Source of the DNA: Neovahlkampfia damariscottae | Lineage: Eukaryota > Heterolobosea > Selenaionea > Neovahlkampfiida > Neovahlkampfiidae | DNA length: 64,000 nucleotides | Direction of reading: 5' to 3' | NCBI GenBank assembly: GCA_016618085.1 | Contig: JABLTG010000077.1 | Coordinates: 25,872-89,871 of the forward strand | The notes under the pieces: generated by a model | Seen by the model: only the letters and a program-made list of their open reading frames with translations | Told to the model about the DNA's origin: nothing | Databases searched by the model: none | Shown here: positions 55,196 through 63,475 of the stretch, piece after piece | Layout of the letters: each line of letters opens with the position of its first letter | Numbering within the stretch: the stretch's first letter is position 1 | Program-made: the position numbers and the translations under genes

Positions 55196-56794
55196 TCATT
55201 TTGGTTCAAAGTCCCATACCGAAATATTGGCATCATATGATCCACTAACAATTTTTCCATCTGGTAACCTTAGTATTGATTTCACATAATTTGAATGTTG
55301 TAATGTTGATATACACTCTCCAGTTTTTATATTCCATATTTTGATTGTTCCATCTTCACTTCCACTTGCCAGTAGCTCATCATTCAATAATTCCAAATCT
55401 CGAACATAATCTTCATGACCTGATAAACTCCTCAAGCATTCAGATTTCTCAATATTCCATATTTTTATTGACTTATCTGATGAACCTGAAATACAGATAT
55501 TTTTGGAATGTTTTACAATTTTGTTCACTGATTGGTCGTGAGCCACAATCGTTTTAATCAATTCCATGGATTCTAAATTCCAAAATTTTATGCACCCATC
55601 TTCTGATGCACTCATCAAAATAGTATCAGAGAATAAAATTAAATCCCAAATCCAACCTTCATGTCCTTTCAATCTGTGATAGATTTTTTGATCCTTAAAA
55701 ATACCTATAGAATGATCTGAAAAACCTGCAGCTATAAAATTCAGTCTTGGTATTTCTAAGAGACTTAGAACATTACCAGATTCTGGGTTGATTGTTGAAA
55801 CACATTTCCCATCTTTCCACTCTAAGATTGTGTTATCACGTGAACCAGATAATAAATTTCCATTGCTCAGTTGAATTAACGATAAAACTGAATTACGATG
55901 ATTGCTTAGAGTCTCCTTACATTTTCCAGTTTCGAAATCCCAAATTTTAATTGTCTTGTCCCGCGATCCAGATGCCAAATTGCCATTTGACAACTTAATA
56001 ACTTTCCAAATATAACCAGAATGTCCTTGAATTCTCATAGGATTATCTTTAATAGGTTTTGAATAATCCAAAATTCTTGATTCCAATGAATAAATTGGAC
56101 CTTTCATTTTTTCTTCTTTGATAGGTTTTTGGTCATCCATTTGATACATAATATCACTTCTCAGAATATACTTTTCTCCAGATTTAAGATTTGCTCCTTC
56201 ATGCCATAAAGAATGTTCAAAAACAATTAAAGATCCTCTGATTGGTTTAACAGAACATATTATTTTTGCTTCATGACCAGGAGTTTCCAAAAAATTTGTA
56301 AAACCACCTTCAAAGTCATCATTTAAATACAACATAAAAGTTAGTTTTGATTGAATTTCATTGCTTCTCCAAAATTCTCCATCTTGATGGTATCTAAAGA
56401 ATTGATTTGGCAAATATTTACAAGATCTAAATCTTTCATTTAATCCATATAAATTCCATTTAGTTGAATCATTTTCAGAAGATGACACTATTAAGTGATT
56501 TTTCCAATGAATGTTTTGCGGTATATATTTTTCAACTCTTTTGAATAATTTTTCTGATAGTTTTGTGTTGTCAATAACTTGTCTTAAATTATTTCTATAA
56601 GTTGGTGGGTAATAAGGATCACTGGATTTGTACCCAGTCTTTTCTGAGAATTTTATCAAATTTGCTGTTTCTTCTGTTGTCAAGACATTTTTTAGGATGA
56701 AACAAATTTTGTCAGGTATTTTACAATCTTCTATTTTAATATTTGAAGAATCAAAATCAAAATTGATACACTGATCAATACTTCCGTCACCCAT
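55196..56794 (-). CDS. 2OG-Fe(II) prolyl-hydroxylase-like domain fused to WD40 propeller
   Basis: One exon of 532 residues from the ATG at 56794, with a CCAATCA box 22 nt upstream. Residues 25-225 form a 2-oxoglutarate/iron dioxygenase. The metal triad is His136 and Asp138 (FRYHQDGEFW) and distal His198 (SLWHEGA), with the 2OG-binding Arg (ILRSD, ~212). Residues 255-532 hold seven WD40 repeats (GHSGYIWKVIKLSNGNLASGSRDKTIKIWD and similar), enough for one closed propeller. No signal peptide, so cytosolic or nuclear. It probably hydroxylates a protein recruited by the propeller; the fusion is unusual to me, substrates unknown. Confidence 0.88.
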   Translation of the reverse strand: MGDGSIDQCINFDFDSSNIKIEDCKIPDKICFILKNVLTTEETANLIKFSEKTGYKSSDPYYPPTYRNNLRQVIDNTKLSEKLFKRVEKYIPQNIHWKNHLIVSSSENDSTKWNLYGLNERFRSCKYLPNQFFRYHQDGEFWRSNEIQSKLTFMLYLNDDFEGGFTNFLETPGHEAKIICSVKPIRGSLIVFEHSLWHEGANLKSGEKYILRSDIMYQMDDQKPIKEEKMKGPIYSLESRILDYSKPIKDNPMRIQGHSGYIWKVIKLSNGNLASGSRDKTIKIWDFETGKCKETLSNHRNSVLSLIQLSNGNLLSGSRDNTILEWKDGKCVSTINPESGNVLSLLEIPRLNFIAAGFSDHSIGIFKDQKIYHRLKGHEGWIWDLILFSDTILMSASEDGCIKFWNLESMELIKTIVAHDQSVNKIVKHSKNICISGSSDKSIKIWNIEKSECLRSLSGHEDYVRDLELLNDELLASGSEDGTIKIWNIKTGECISTLQHSNYVKSILRLPDGKIVSGSYDANISVWDFEPK

Positions 56795-56816
56795 GTTTTG
56801 CTTGTAAAAATATTGA

Positions 56817-56823
56817 TGATTGG
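56817..56823 (-). promoter_or_regulatory. CCAATCA box of the hydroxylase-WD40 gene
   Basis: TTTGACCAATCATC on the minus strand, 22 nt before the ATG at 56794. Confidence 0.5.
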
Positions 56824-56852
56824 TCAAAATAATCTAAAAATAAACTCAACAT

Positions 56853-58023
56853 TTATTGGAGTAAAAAATTTTCGAATAACCACGCATCAAAATCATCATG
56901 TTTTTCTTTAAACAAATGTTTTCTATTTTTTAAAGGATTCCAATCTGTATAAACACCCACAAGATCACCTAAATAAGGATTACAGATTTCCAAAATTTCT
57001 TCAAAATCAACTTCATCAGGTTCAATGACTCCTTCAGAAGGGTTTCTAATTGCCAAAATCATTCCAGCAACAACTGTTATAGTGACTTGTAAACTAGTTG
57101 CTGTATTGTATGGTATAAGTTTCTTAACTTGTTCGGTATCAAGTTTTGAACCATACCAATATGCATTTTTTTTATGACCCATAATTAATACTCCAAGAGT
57201 ATCTTCTCCTGAAATTGTGTCTGTGATATCATAAATTCTCTTTTCTTTTGGTTCATCAAATTCATTGCCAATTCAATACAAGACAAAACAGCATCAATAC
57301 AAGGGTGATATGCATAGTGAACTGTTAGTCTATAAACCACTTTTTCATTTTCTCTTAAAGTAAAATAATCAGAAATTGAAATTGCCTCAGCATGAGTGAT
57401 CAAAAATGCAATTTGAGATTCAAATCTTGCAACCCATGTCTGACTCGAGTATTCATCCCTGGTTTTTCTAAATAAATCACTGATTGATTACCAAAATCAT
57501 GATGATGACCTTCCTTTGGAAGATTCTTTTCATGAGTTCCCCATCCTAATTCTGAGATAAATCTATCCACTGACCATGTATTTACAAACTCACCTAATTT
57601 TTTGGTATGTTTACTTTCTTGAATATCTCTTTCTGCTACATGAATAATTTTGATATTTAAATTCTTCGAAAGAGTTGACAATTCTTTTTGAGTTTTTGGT
57701 TTGTTGACTTCTGATCCTAAAATGTCTTTAGCAATATTCATAATTCCTTGCTTTGTCAAATGTGAAATTAACCCTGGATTGTCTCCATCTGTCATAAGAC
57801 AAGTTGATTTTCCTTGACCTTTTAATTCTAAGAAACTGTCTCTTAACCAATAATTTGATCTTTGTGAAGTAGTTTTTCCTTTGCTGGTATATCCACCTGC
57901 CCAGTATTCCGTGGATGTGTCAGTGTATAAAATTTCGTTTTTAAGACAATATTTTGCGATAGCTTTGCTTGAAATATCAACTGACAAATTCACAATGAAA
58001 TCACCTAATTCTTCAATTTTCAT
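56853..58023 (-). pseudogene. Homospermidine synthase, 5'-truncated and twice frameshifted
   Basis: Conserved stretches of bacterial-type homospermidine synthase appear in order on the minus strand: NLSVDISS, HVAERDIQESK, FVNTWSVDRFISELGWGTHE, KPGMNTRVR, LITHAEAISISDYFTL, HYAYHPCIDAVLS, TLGVLIMGHKKNAYWYGSKL, YLGDLVGVYTDWNPLKNRKHLF. Two one-base deletions are required, near 57445 (after MNTRV) and near 57270 (after NLM). Roughly the first 95-100 residues, with the NAD-binding Rossmann motif, are absent; the readable part begins 110 bp from the terminal repeat of the adjacent mobile element. The enzyme makes homospermidine from putrescine with NAD. It is bacterial, and also known from a chlorovirus, so the gene was probably acquired horizontally and is now dead. 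Confidence 0.82.
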
Positions 58024-58131
58024 TATTTACAACTCTTGTCATTTTCATTTCTTTTTTCTTTCTTTCAATCATTTTCCTGTGTTAAATTTTTTTTTCATTG
58101 TTAAAGGTAGAAGTGACGAAGTGGAATCACC

Positions 58132-58335
58132 TCCAAACGGTAAAATGGAATCACCAACACTTTTCAAATTTTATTTTCAACCAAACTCACACCAAGTAAC
58201 ACTGATATACTAACTAAACGCCTGTAGAAGTTTTTCGTTCAAAATCCTCAGAACTTCTGAAAAATTAGCGATTTTTTAATTTGACACTCACAATGGTTCA
58301 TTTCAGATAATATTTTAAAGACTAAGTCCTGATAT
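58132..58335 (+). repeat. Left terminal inverted repeat
   Basis: Matches the reverse complement of 60983-61186 with only a handful of mismatches over about 200 bp, from TCCAAAC to CCTGATAT. Contains the blocks CTGATATACTAACTAAACGCCTG and AATGGTTCATTTCAGATAATATT. Confidence 0.85.
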
Positions 58336-58814
58336 TTCCAGAACTTGCAAAAAATAGTGATTTCTATTTTTGTCAACCTGTTACCTTCCAGAATAATAGT
58401 TTATTTTATATTGTAATGTATTGTGTAAATTCTGATATATTTACTAAACATCTGGATGGGCTATTACTTTCAAATCCTTAGAATCTTAAAAAAAATACGA
58501 TTTTTATATTTTTATGATGTTTTCTTAATTTTATAGTGACCTCAGAACTAATATTCTAAAAAATTTAAATTAAAACATTTATTCTTTCTTTTTTTTTTTG
58601 ATTATATATTGTTTTGTGTGCTGAATAAATCAAATTTTATAATCTAACTAGTATAGTTACTGAATTCAAAGATAATGAAAACGAATACCCTTCAAAATGT
58701 CGTGGAATTCCTTCATCAAAGAAATAAACAATTGAATTTTATGAAAAGCCTCTTTTTTTCATTTCTACAAATGAAAGCATTGTCCAATCACATTCTCTGT
58801 ATTTTTGTCGTTTG
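58336..58814. other. Subterminal region left of the NTase gene
   Basis: No gene. Around 58430-58515 a decayed version of the repeat unit seen on the right is visible (CTGATATATTTACTAAACATCTGG, then TCAAATCCTTAGAATCTTAAAAAA). The last 20 bp contain a CCAATCA box at 58794-58800, 14 nt before the gene's ATG. Confidence 0.45.
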
Positions 58815-60547
58815 ATGGAAACAAGTGATGACTACCTCAGCTTTGATTTCGTGGCTGAAGCATTAAATTTGATACCTGATAAGATATATGCTATTTATCA
58901 ATTTGGAAGTCGTGTTTATGAATCAAATTCAAAAAATTCCGATTATGATTTATTTGTGGTCTACGGTGAAAAATATCTTGATTTAGTGATTGAGAATCAA
59001 AAATTCAACATTGGAGCACATTTGAACGATATAAAAACTTTCAAAAAATTTATGAAAACTCATAACGCATGTATTGTTCAAGTACTTTTTTTACCAGAGA
59101 AATTCATTCTTTTTGAAAACAAAGAAATGAAAACTTTCAGAAAGAATTTCATGATTTCTATGAAGAAATTGGAAAGAGGATTCTTAAGAGTTGAAAGTAT
59201 TTGCATCTTGAAATCAAAAAGAGAATTCAACACAGACAAGAAAAAATCATTGAAGAATTTAGTTCATGGCATCAGATTTTTGCTTTTCGGAATTCAAATT
59301 GCAAAAACAGGTAAAATATATGATTTTACTGTTGGGAATAAATATCATAAATTTATGATGTCTTTGGAATTTGATAATTGGGATGAGTATTATAAGAAGT
59401 TTGAACAACATTATTTGCAATTTCATCAAGAATTTTCCGACTTCGTTTTTGAAGATAAATCAAGTGTCTATGAAAAATATTCAAAAAAATCAACTGAAAA
59501 ATTACAATTGATTCATTTTTTGAAGGAAAATAATTTGCAGTTGTTAACAAAATATTTTTCGATTCAACTTGAATTTTTGAGTAATGGATTGATCTCATTC
59601 CTCATTGATCCTATATTTTCAAATATGACATGTTTAATAAATCAAGAATGTCAGTCTACAGTCATTTTAAACAAGGTTTTCAATTTTGATTTATTAATTT
59701 GCAGAATTTTGAATTAGTTGGAAAATCATTCAATTTTGAAACAATCAAGGAAAATTTGAAATTAAAGTATATGACAAAACGGAATATGGAGGAATATTTG
59801 GTGTTTTATAATCAAAATGAAATTCAAATATACCCTGAAAATGTTAAATTTTCGAAATTATTTCATGATTCAAAATTTGAAAAAATGGTTCAACCAAAAA
59901 AATCATATACATTTAATATTGATAAAAATGATACTATTAATATTATAAGTATCATTGACAATCAAACTGTATCATCTGAGGCAATCCCAGAAGTATTTTC
60001 ATCCAAAGGTATTTACTCCAATTGTCAATCCATGGAAAATGTCAAAAAAGAAATGAAAAATTATGATCCAATAATCAATGGATATATCCTTGTTGATGAA
60101 GATTTCAAGTTTTACCACCTTGAATATCCTATTCAAGTATTTTCAAGGAAGATTGATTATGATTTAGGTTACACTGATTCCAATGTTGAATCCATTCTAG
60201 AAATCATCAGATTTCATGTTAATTTTGATGAAATATTGAAATTTTTTGAAAATACTGACGTATTTGAAATGGTTGAAATTATGGTGAAAATTTACATAGA
60301 AAAATGTAAAGAAGTAAATTGTGAATTTGATAAAATAAAACACTTGCCCACTCCGAAAGATTTTTCAGCAATGGCTTCAAAAACAAAGATAAAAATTGAA
60401 TTAATGGCATTATACAATTGGAATCACAAAAATTTGCAGGAATATTGGGAAGTTATTCCGATACAAAAATTGAAATCATATTTCAAAAAAAGAATGAAAA
60501 ATATTGCAATAAAACCAAGAAAATTAACAACAATTGAAAGATTTTAA
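58815..60547 (+). CDS. Nucleotidyltransferase-domain protein carried by the TIR element
   Basis: Two exons (58815-59675, 59705-60547; intron 29 nt) give 567 residues. The N-terminus has the NTase signature: FGSRVYESNSKNSDYDLFVV with Gly31, Ser32, Asp43 and Asp45, followed by a helical region (to ~285). The second exon codes a Lys/Glu/Ile-rich alpha/beta region of unknown fold (NGYILVDEDFKFYHLEYP, then LPTPKDFSAMASKTKIKIELMALYNW) that is somewhat reminiscent of RNA-ligase-like enzymes, without a convincing catalytic lysine motif. It has a host-type intron and a CCAATCA promoter, so it is adapted to this genome. A role in nucleic-acid end modification or in defence/counter-defence is inference only. 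Confidence 0.6.
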
Positions 60548-60574
60548 GTAAATTTTAACAGTTCTTGTTTTTTA

Positions 60575-60943
60575 GGAAGTGAACACTTTACATTTGTTGA
60601 TGTTACTGATTTCTGTCATCCACTGAGCTCCATTTTTGAACAGGAACATTCTTATTTAAATGAAGAATTGAAAACACCTGAAACAACAGAAATCACTCAA
60701 GTAAGATTATTATTCTCATTAACATTAGAAGCAAAAAAATCCTTCACGCACTTCTTCCACAATAATAAAAAAAAGAAAAAAAAAAAAACAATGAAGAAGC
60801 ACCACTCCTTGAAGAAAAACAATCAGAAAAATAGCAAAAATAAATATTTTAATTTACTTTTTAAAATATTATCTGAAATGAACCATTGTGAGAGACGAAT
60901 TAAAAAATCGCTAATAAAAATCCTAATTTTTCGCAAGTTTTGA
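60575..60943 (+). pseudogene. Decayed 3' extension of the NTase gene
   Basis: Directly after the NTase stop, a GT..AG-like 28-nt segment is followed by about 120 open codons beginning GSEHFTFVDVTDFCHPLSSI, then a Lys tract, then running into the subterminal repeat. The reading phase does not match exon 2 and the stop precedes the donor, so it cannot be read as a third exon as it stands. Probably a former exon after an indel. Confidence 0.4.
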
Positions 60944-61115
60944 GGATTTGAAAAAAATAACTTCTACAGATGTTTAGTCAGTATATCAGGATTTACTCTT
61001 TATAATATTATCTGAAATGAACCATTGTGAGTGTCAAATTAAAAAATCGCTAATTTTTCAGAAGTTCTGAGGATTTTGAACGAAAAACTTCTACAGGCGT
61101 TTAGTTAGTATATCA
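60866..61115 (+). repeat. Tandem ~125-bp subterminal repeat, two units
   Basis: Units at ~60866-60990 and ~61000-61115 share ATTATCTGAAATGAACCATTGTGAG, AATTAAAAAATCGCTAA, TTCTACAG(A/G)(T/C)GTTTAGT and AGTATATCAG in the same order. The second unit forms part of the right terminal repeat. Confidence 0.75.
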
Positions 61116-61186
61116 GTGTTACTTGGTGTGAGTTTGGTTGAAAATAAAATTTGAAAAGTGTTGGTGATTCCATTTTACTGTTTGGA
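60983..61186 (-). repeat. Right terminal inverted repeat
   Basis: Inverted partner of 58132-58335; nearly identical across about 200 bp. Confidence 0.85.
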
Positions 61187-61480
61187 ATGTTGGTCATTTT
61201 GAACCAATCAAAAAAATGTTGGTCATTCCAGAAAAATTCGAAATTAAGCCATACTTAACAAAAAGAAAAAGAAAACCAGAAGAAGTCAACAAAAAGAGAA
61301 AAAGAAATAAAGAAAAAATGGGAAATGATGTAAGGGTTAGATTTTGAAAGGGGGAAATGTATAGAATAACTTGTATTCATACCATTATTTGAAAAAAAAA
61401 CAAACTTCGAGTCGTTTATGTTGAAACACCATAATCAAGTAAATTCCATCAAATGGTCAATTGGGTTCAAATACTCTAAT
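61187..61480. other. Gap between TIR element and dispersed repeat
   Basis: No gene. A purine-rich tract (about 61258-61330, AAAAAGAAAAAG-type) and scattered TTGGTCATT motifs; two copies of GTTGGTCATT sit just outside the right arm. Confidence 0.4.
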
Positions 61481-61812
61481 AGTAGTAGATGCAGAAGGTC
61501 CGGGTGGCGATTTAACTTTTTTTAATTTTCACCCCCCAAGGAAATGAAAAAAGGCCATTTTCGCGGATTTTTCATTTTTTTTGACCAAATCCCCCCTAGT
61601 CTTCAGACAACATTTCGTGCCATCTCACGCCTCAACTCGGCAGTTTTTTGTCATTTGAAAATTTTAGTTACCTTCTTACTTTTTGTTATCCATAATTTTT
61701 CATTTTGCTTCTGTTAATTTGTTGGTCCATTATATTGCTTTTTAGTTGGTATAAAATTATGGGTAATAAAAACTACGAGTTTGTAAATCCATAATTTTGG
61801 AAGATTTGAATC
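61481..61812 (+). repeat. Dispersed repeat, copy B
   Basis: Same family and orientation as 19767-20085; begins AGTAGTAGATGCAGAAGGTCCGGGTGG and ends after ACTACGAGTTTG. It carries an ATG (ATGGGTAATAAAAACTACGAG) matching the ATG of copy A, but the frame stops after eleven codons. Confidence 0.75.
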
Positions 61813-61871
61813 CTTTATTTTGGAAGTTTGGTGCATCATCTTTTTTTTGTTAAAATTTTTTTTCCAGCTTG

Positions 61872-62140
61872 TTATACAAAGTTTTTTAAGTGTTGTAAAC
61901 TTGTCAAATTTTGAACCGACGATATATTAATATCTTCAAGAAGTGGATTATTTTCTATAATTTCATTTAAAATATTGGTCTTTTCTTGAAACCATGAGAT
62001 ACATCTATTTTCTTTAAATTTTTAAATTTTGTTATGAATTCAAGAGAAGTTGGACTTTCGTGAACATCATCCAAATCTTCATATGATTCAATTTCAGGAT
62101 ACAAATTATAAAGTTCTTCAACTTTGTTAATTGTTTGCAT
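61872..62140 (-). CDS. Small leucine-rich-repeat protein (76 residues)
   Basis: Two exons (61993-62140, 61872-61954; intron 38 nt) in perfect frame. The product has about two LRR units (SLEFITKFKNLKKIDVS, LLEDINISSVQNLTSLQHL). A CCAATCA box lies 19 nt before the ATG. It is very short for an LRR protein, so it may be a fragment of a larger LRR/F-box gene that kept or acquired a promoter. The stop of the next gene is only 42 bp upstream, so genes here are densely packed on the minus strand. Confidence 0.5.
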
Positions 62141-62159
62141 CACGGCAAGAAAATGCAAA

Positions 62160-62166
62160 TGATTGG
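62160..62166 (-). promoter_or_regulatory. CCAATCA box of the small LRR gene
   Basis: CCTCCAATCATTTGC on the minus strand, 19 nt before the ATG at 62140. Confidence 0.45.
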
Positions 62167-62182
62167 AGGAAAACTTTATTTT

Positions 62183-63187
62183 TTATTTTCTAAATTCAAG
62201 TTCTTTATAAAATTTTTCATTGAAAGTTTTTGAGATTCCATTTGAATTGTATTTTATGTCTTCAAACTTTTCTACTGTGACAAACACTCCTTTTGAAAAT
62301 TCTATTGAAAGTGTTAATTCTTTTGATGATAACTTTTTATAAAAGTCATCATCAATATCAATTACTGAGAAATGAGAATACAAACCATCTGTTTCAATTT
62401 CAAAATGCTGATCCTTGTTTTCCAAATTGAAATCTTTTAAATTTTTGTCAATTTCGTCTTTTAAACATTTTCCAGTTTCTTCCCACATCTCTTGTTTCAG
62501 TGTTTCGAAAGCACTTTGAAATTTAGGTTTTCCTCCGAGGCATGCGTAAAATGGTTCATTTTTGGATGCTTTGAATTTGGAAAATTGATTTTTCCAATTT
62601 GAATCTGTGGATTTTAATCTTTTTTCCAAATCTTCTGAAAATCCAAAGCATTTGTCATCACTTTTTTCCATTCCAGCAAGGTAATCAATTTCATTGTCAT
62701 TGAACAAAGAATTATTTTCATAAGTTTTTATGAACTTGTTCAATTGTTGTTTTGTTTTGTTTTTCATGAAATGTCCTAACTTTTTTTTGAAATTACAAAA
62801 TTCAGCGGTGGATTTATTTTGAACAAAATAATAATATTTTTGTTGGTGACGAAGCAAAGCATAAAACCCAGAATAGAATTTCATGTTTGGGTTGTCTTTT
62901 TTAAGGTTTTTGATTGATACCTTTATCTTTTTATTTTCTTTTTTAATAATAATCTCGCACGAATAGATATTCTTTTCCAATATTTCTTTACTGTTTTTTT
63001 CGGTATTAATAGGGCCGTGGTAATATGAAATATTTTTTTCTTCAGTGATTGATCCCAGAAAAAAACCTGGGTTTATCATTTGGTCAATGTAAACTACGAT
63101 TAAGGCGTTAAAAAGGTAATTATTACCAAAGCCTTTTTTATTCTCCGTGGTAATATTGTTTTCTTTTGTTGTTTCCAAATCTGACAT
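62183..63187 (-). CDS. Nudix-hydrolase-like protein
   Basis: One exon of 334 residues. Near residue 220 lies a Nudix box, GGKPKFQSAFETLKQEMWEETG: spacing fits G-x5-E-x7-R-E-x-x-E-E-x-G, but the first Glu and the Arg are both Gln. The metal-binding E..EE core is kept. Around it the length and order (strand before the box, acidic C-terminal strands) suit a Nudix fold; the first ~200 residues are not recognised. Nudix enzymes hydrolyse nucleotide diphosphate linkages, and several large DNA viruses use them as mRNA decapping enzymes. A CCAATCA box lies 31 nt upstream, inside the end of the preceding small ORF. Activity is uncertain because of the two substitutions. Confidence 0.6.
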   Translation of the reverse strand: MSDLETTKENNITTENKKGFGNNYLFNALIVVYIDQMINPGFFLGSITEEKNISYYHGPINTEKNSKEILEKNIYSCEIIIKKENKKIKVSIKNLKKDNPNMKFYSGFYALLRHQQKYYYFVQNKSTAEFCNFKKKLGHFMKNKTKQQLNKFIKTYENNSLFNDNEIDYLAGMEKSDDKCFGFSEDLEKRLKSTDSNWKNQFSKFKASKNEPFYACLGGKPKFQSAFETLKQEMWEETGKCLKDEIDKNLKDFNLENKDQHFEIETDGLYSHFSVIDIDDDFYKKLSSKELTLSIEFSKGVFVTVEKFEDIKYNSNGISKTFNEKFYKELEFRK

Positions 63188-63205
63188 GGAGTTAACTTTA
63201 TTTGT

Positions 63206-63460
63206 TCAGGTTGTTGAATGATTGGCTAAAAATTCCAAATTTTTTGAAACTTCATCTTTCATTTTTATTTGATGTTCAGAAGTAGTTTTTTTTATTTCCT
63301 CATGCATTTGGGAAGGAGATAGCTCAACGTTGGAGCCACAGCAACAAGATTTTTCTATTCTTTTGGTAAATTCAATAACTCCAGTAACCAGTGGCCCAAT
63401 TAATGATGTAATTAAACCTGCTGAAGTTATTACAATTAATATTGTTAGTTCTACTGTCAT
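63206..63460 (-). CDS. Small membrane protein, probably viral
   Basis: 84 residues: one N-terminal membrane helix (LTILIVITSAGLITSLIGPLV), a basic patch with a Cys cluster (RIEKSCCCGSN), and a helical hydrophilic tail. Small proteins of this shape are common beside the packaging ATPase in virophage, Polinton-like and large DNA virus genomes, but the sequence itself is not recognised. It follows the ATPase by 15 bp on the same strand and has no CCAATCA box; its upstream is a pure AT stretch. Confidence 0.5.
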   Translation of the reverse strand: MTVELTILIVITSAGLITSLIGPLVTGVIEFTKRIEKSCCCGSNVELSPSQMHEEIKKTTSEHQIKMKDEVSKNLEFLANHSTT

Positions 63461-63475
63461 ATATAATGATTTTAA

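Larger units (their letters stand above)
58132..61186. mobile_element. 3.05-kb element with long terminal inverted repeats
   Basis: Two near-identical ~200-bp arms in opposite orientation (58132-58335 and 60983-61186) enclose a nucleotidyltransferase gene and degenerate subterminal repeats. The outer tips both read TCCAAAC(G/A)GTAAAATGGAATCACCAAC when read inward. No transposase is recognisable inside and no clear target-site duplication is visible just outside, so the element may be non-autonomous or mobilised in trans. It lies immediately upstream of the truncated homospermidine synthase. Confidence 0.7.

Noticed and set aside
57400-57450. An intron instead of a frameshift in the homospermidine synthase
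   Set aside because: The conserved protein is continuous across the break and only one base is missing; a GT..AG pair here would be under 20 nt and would lead into a stop.
60548-60574. A third exon for the mobile-element NTase
   Set aside because: The stop codon TAA precedes the donor-like GT and the phase of the following open stretch does not match, so it is recorded as a decayed remnant.
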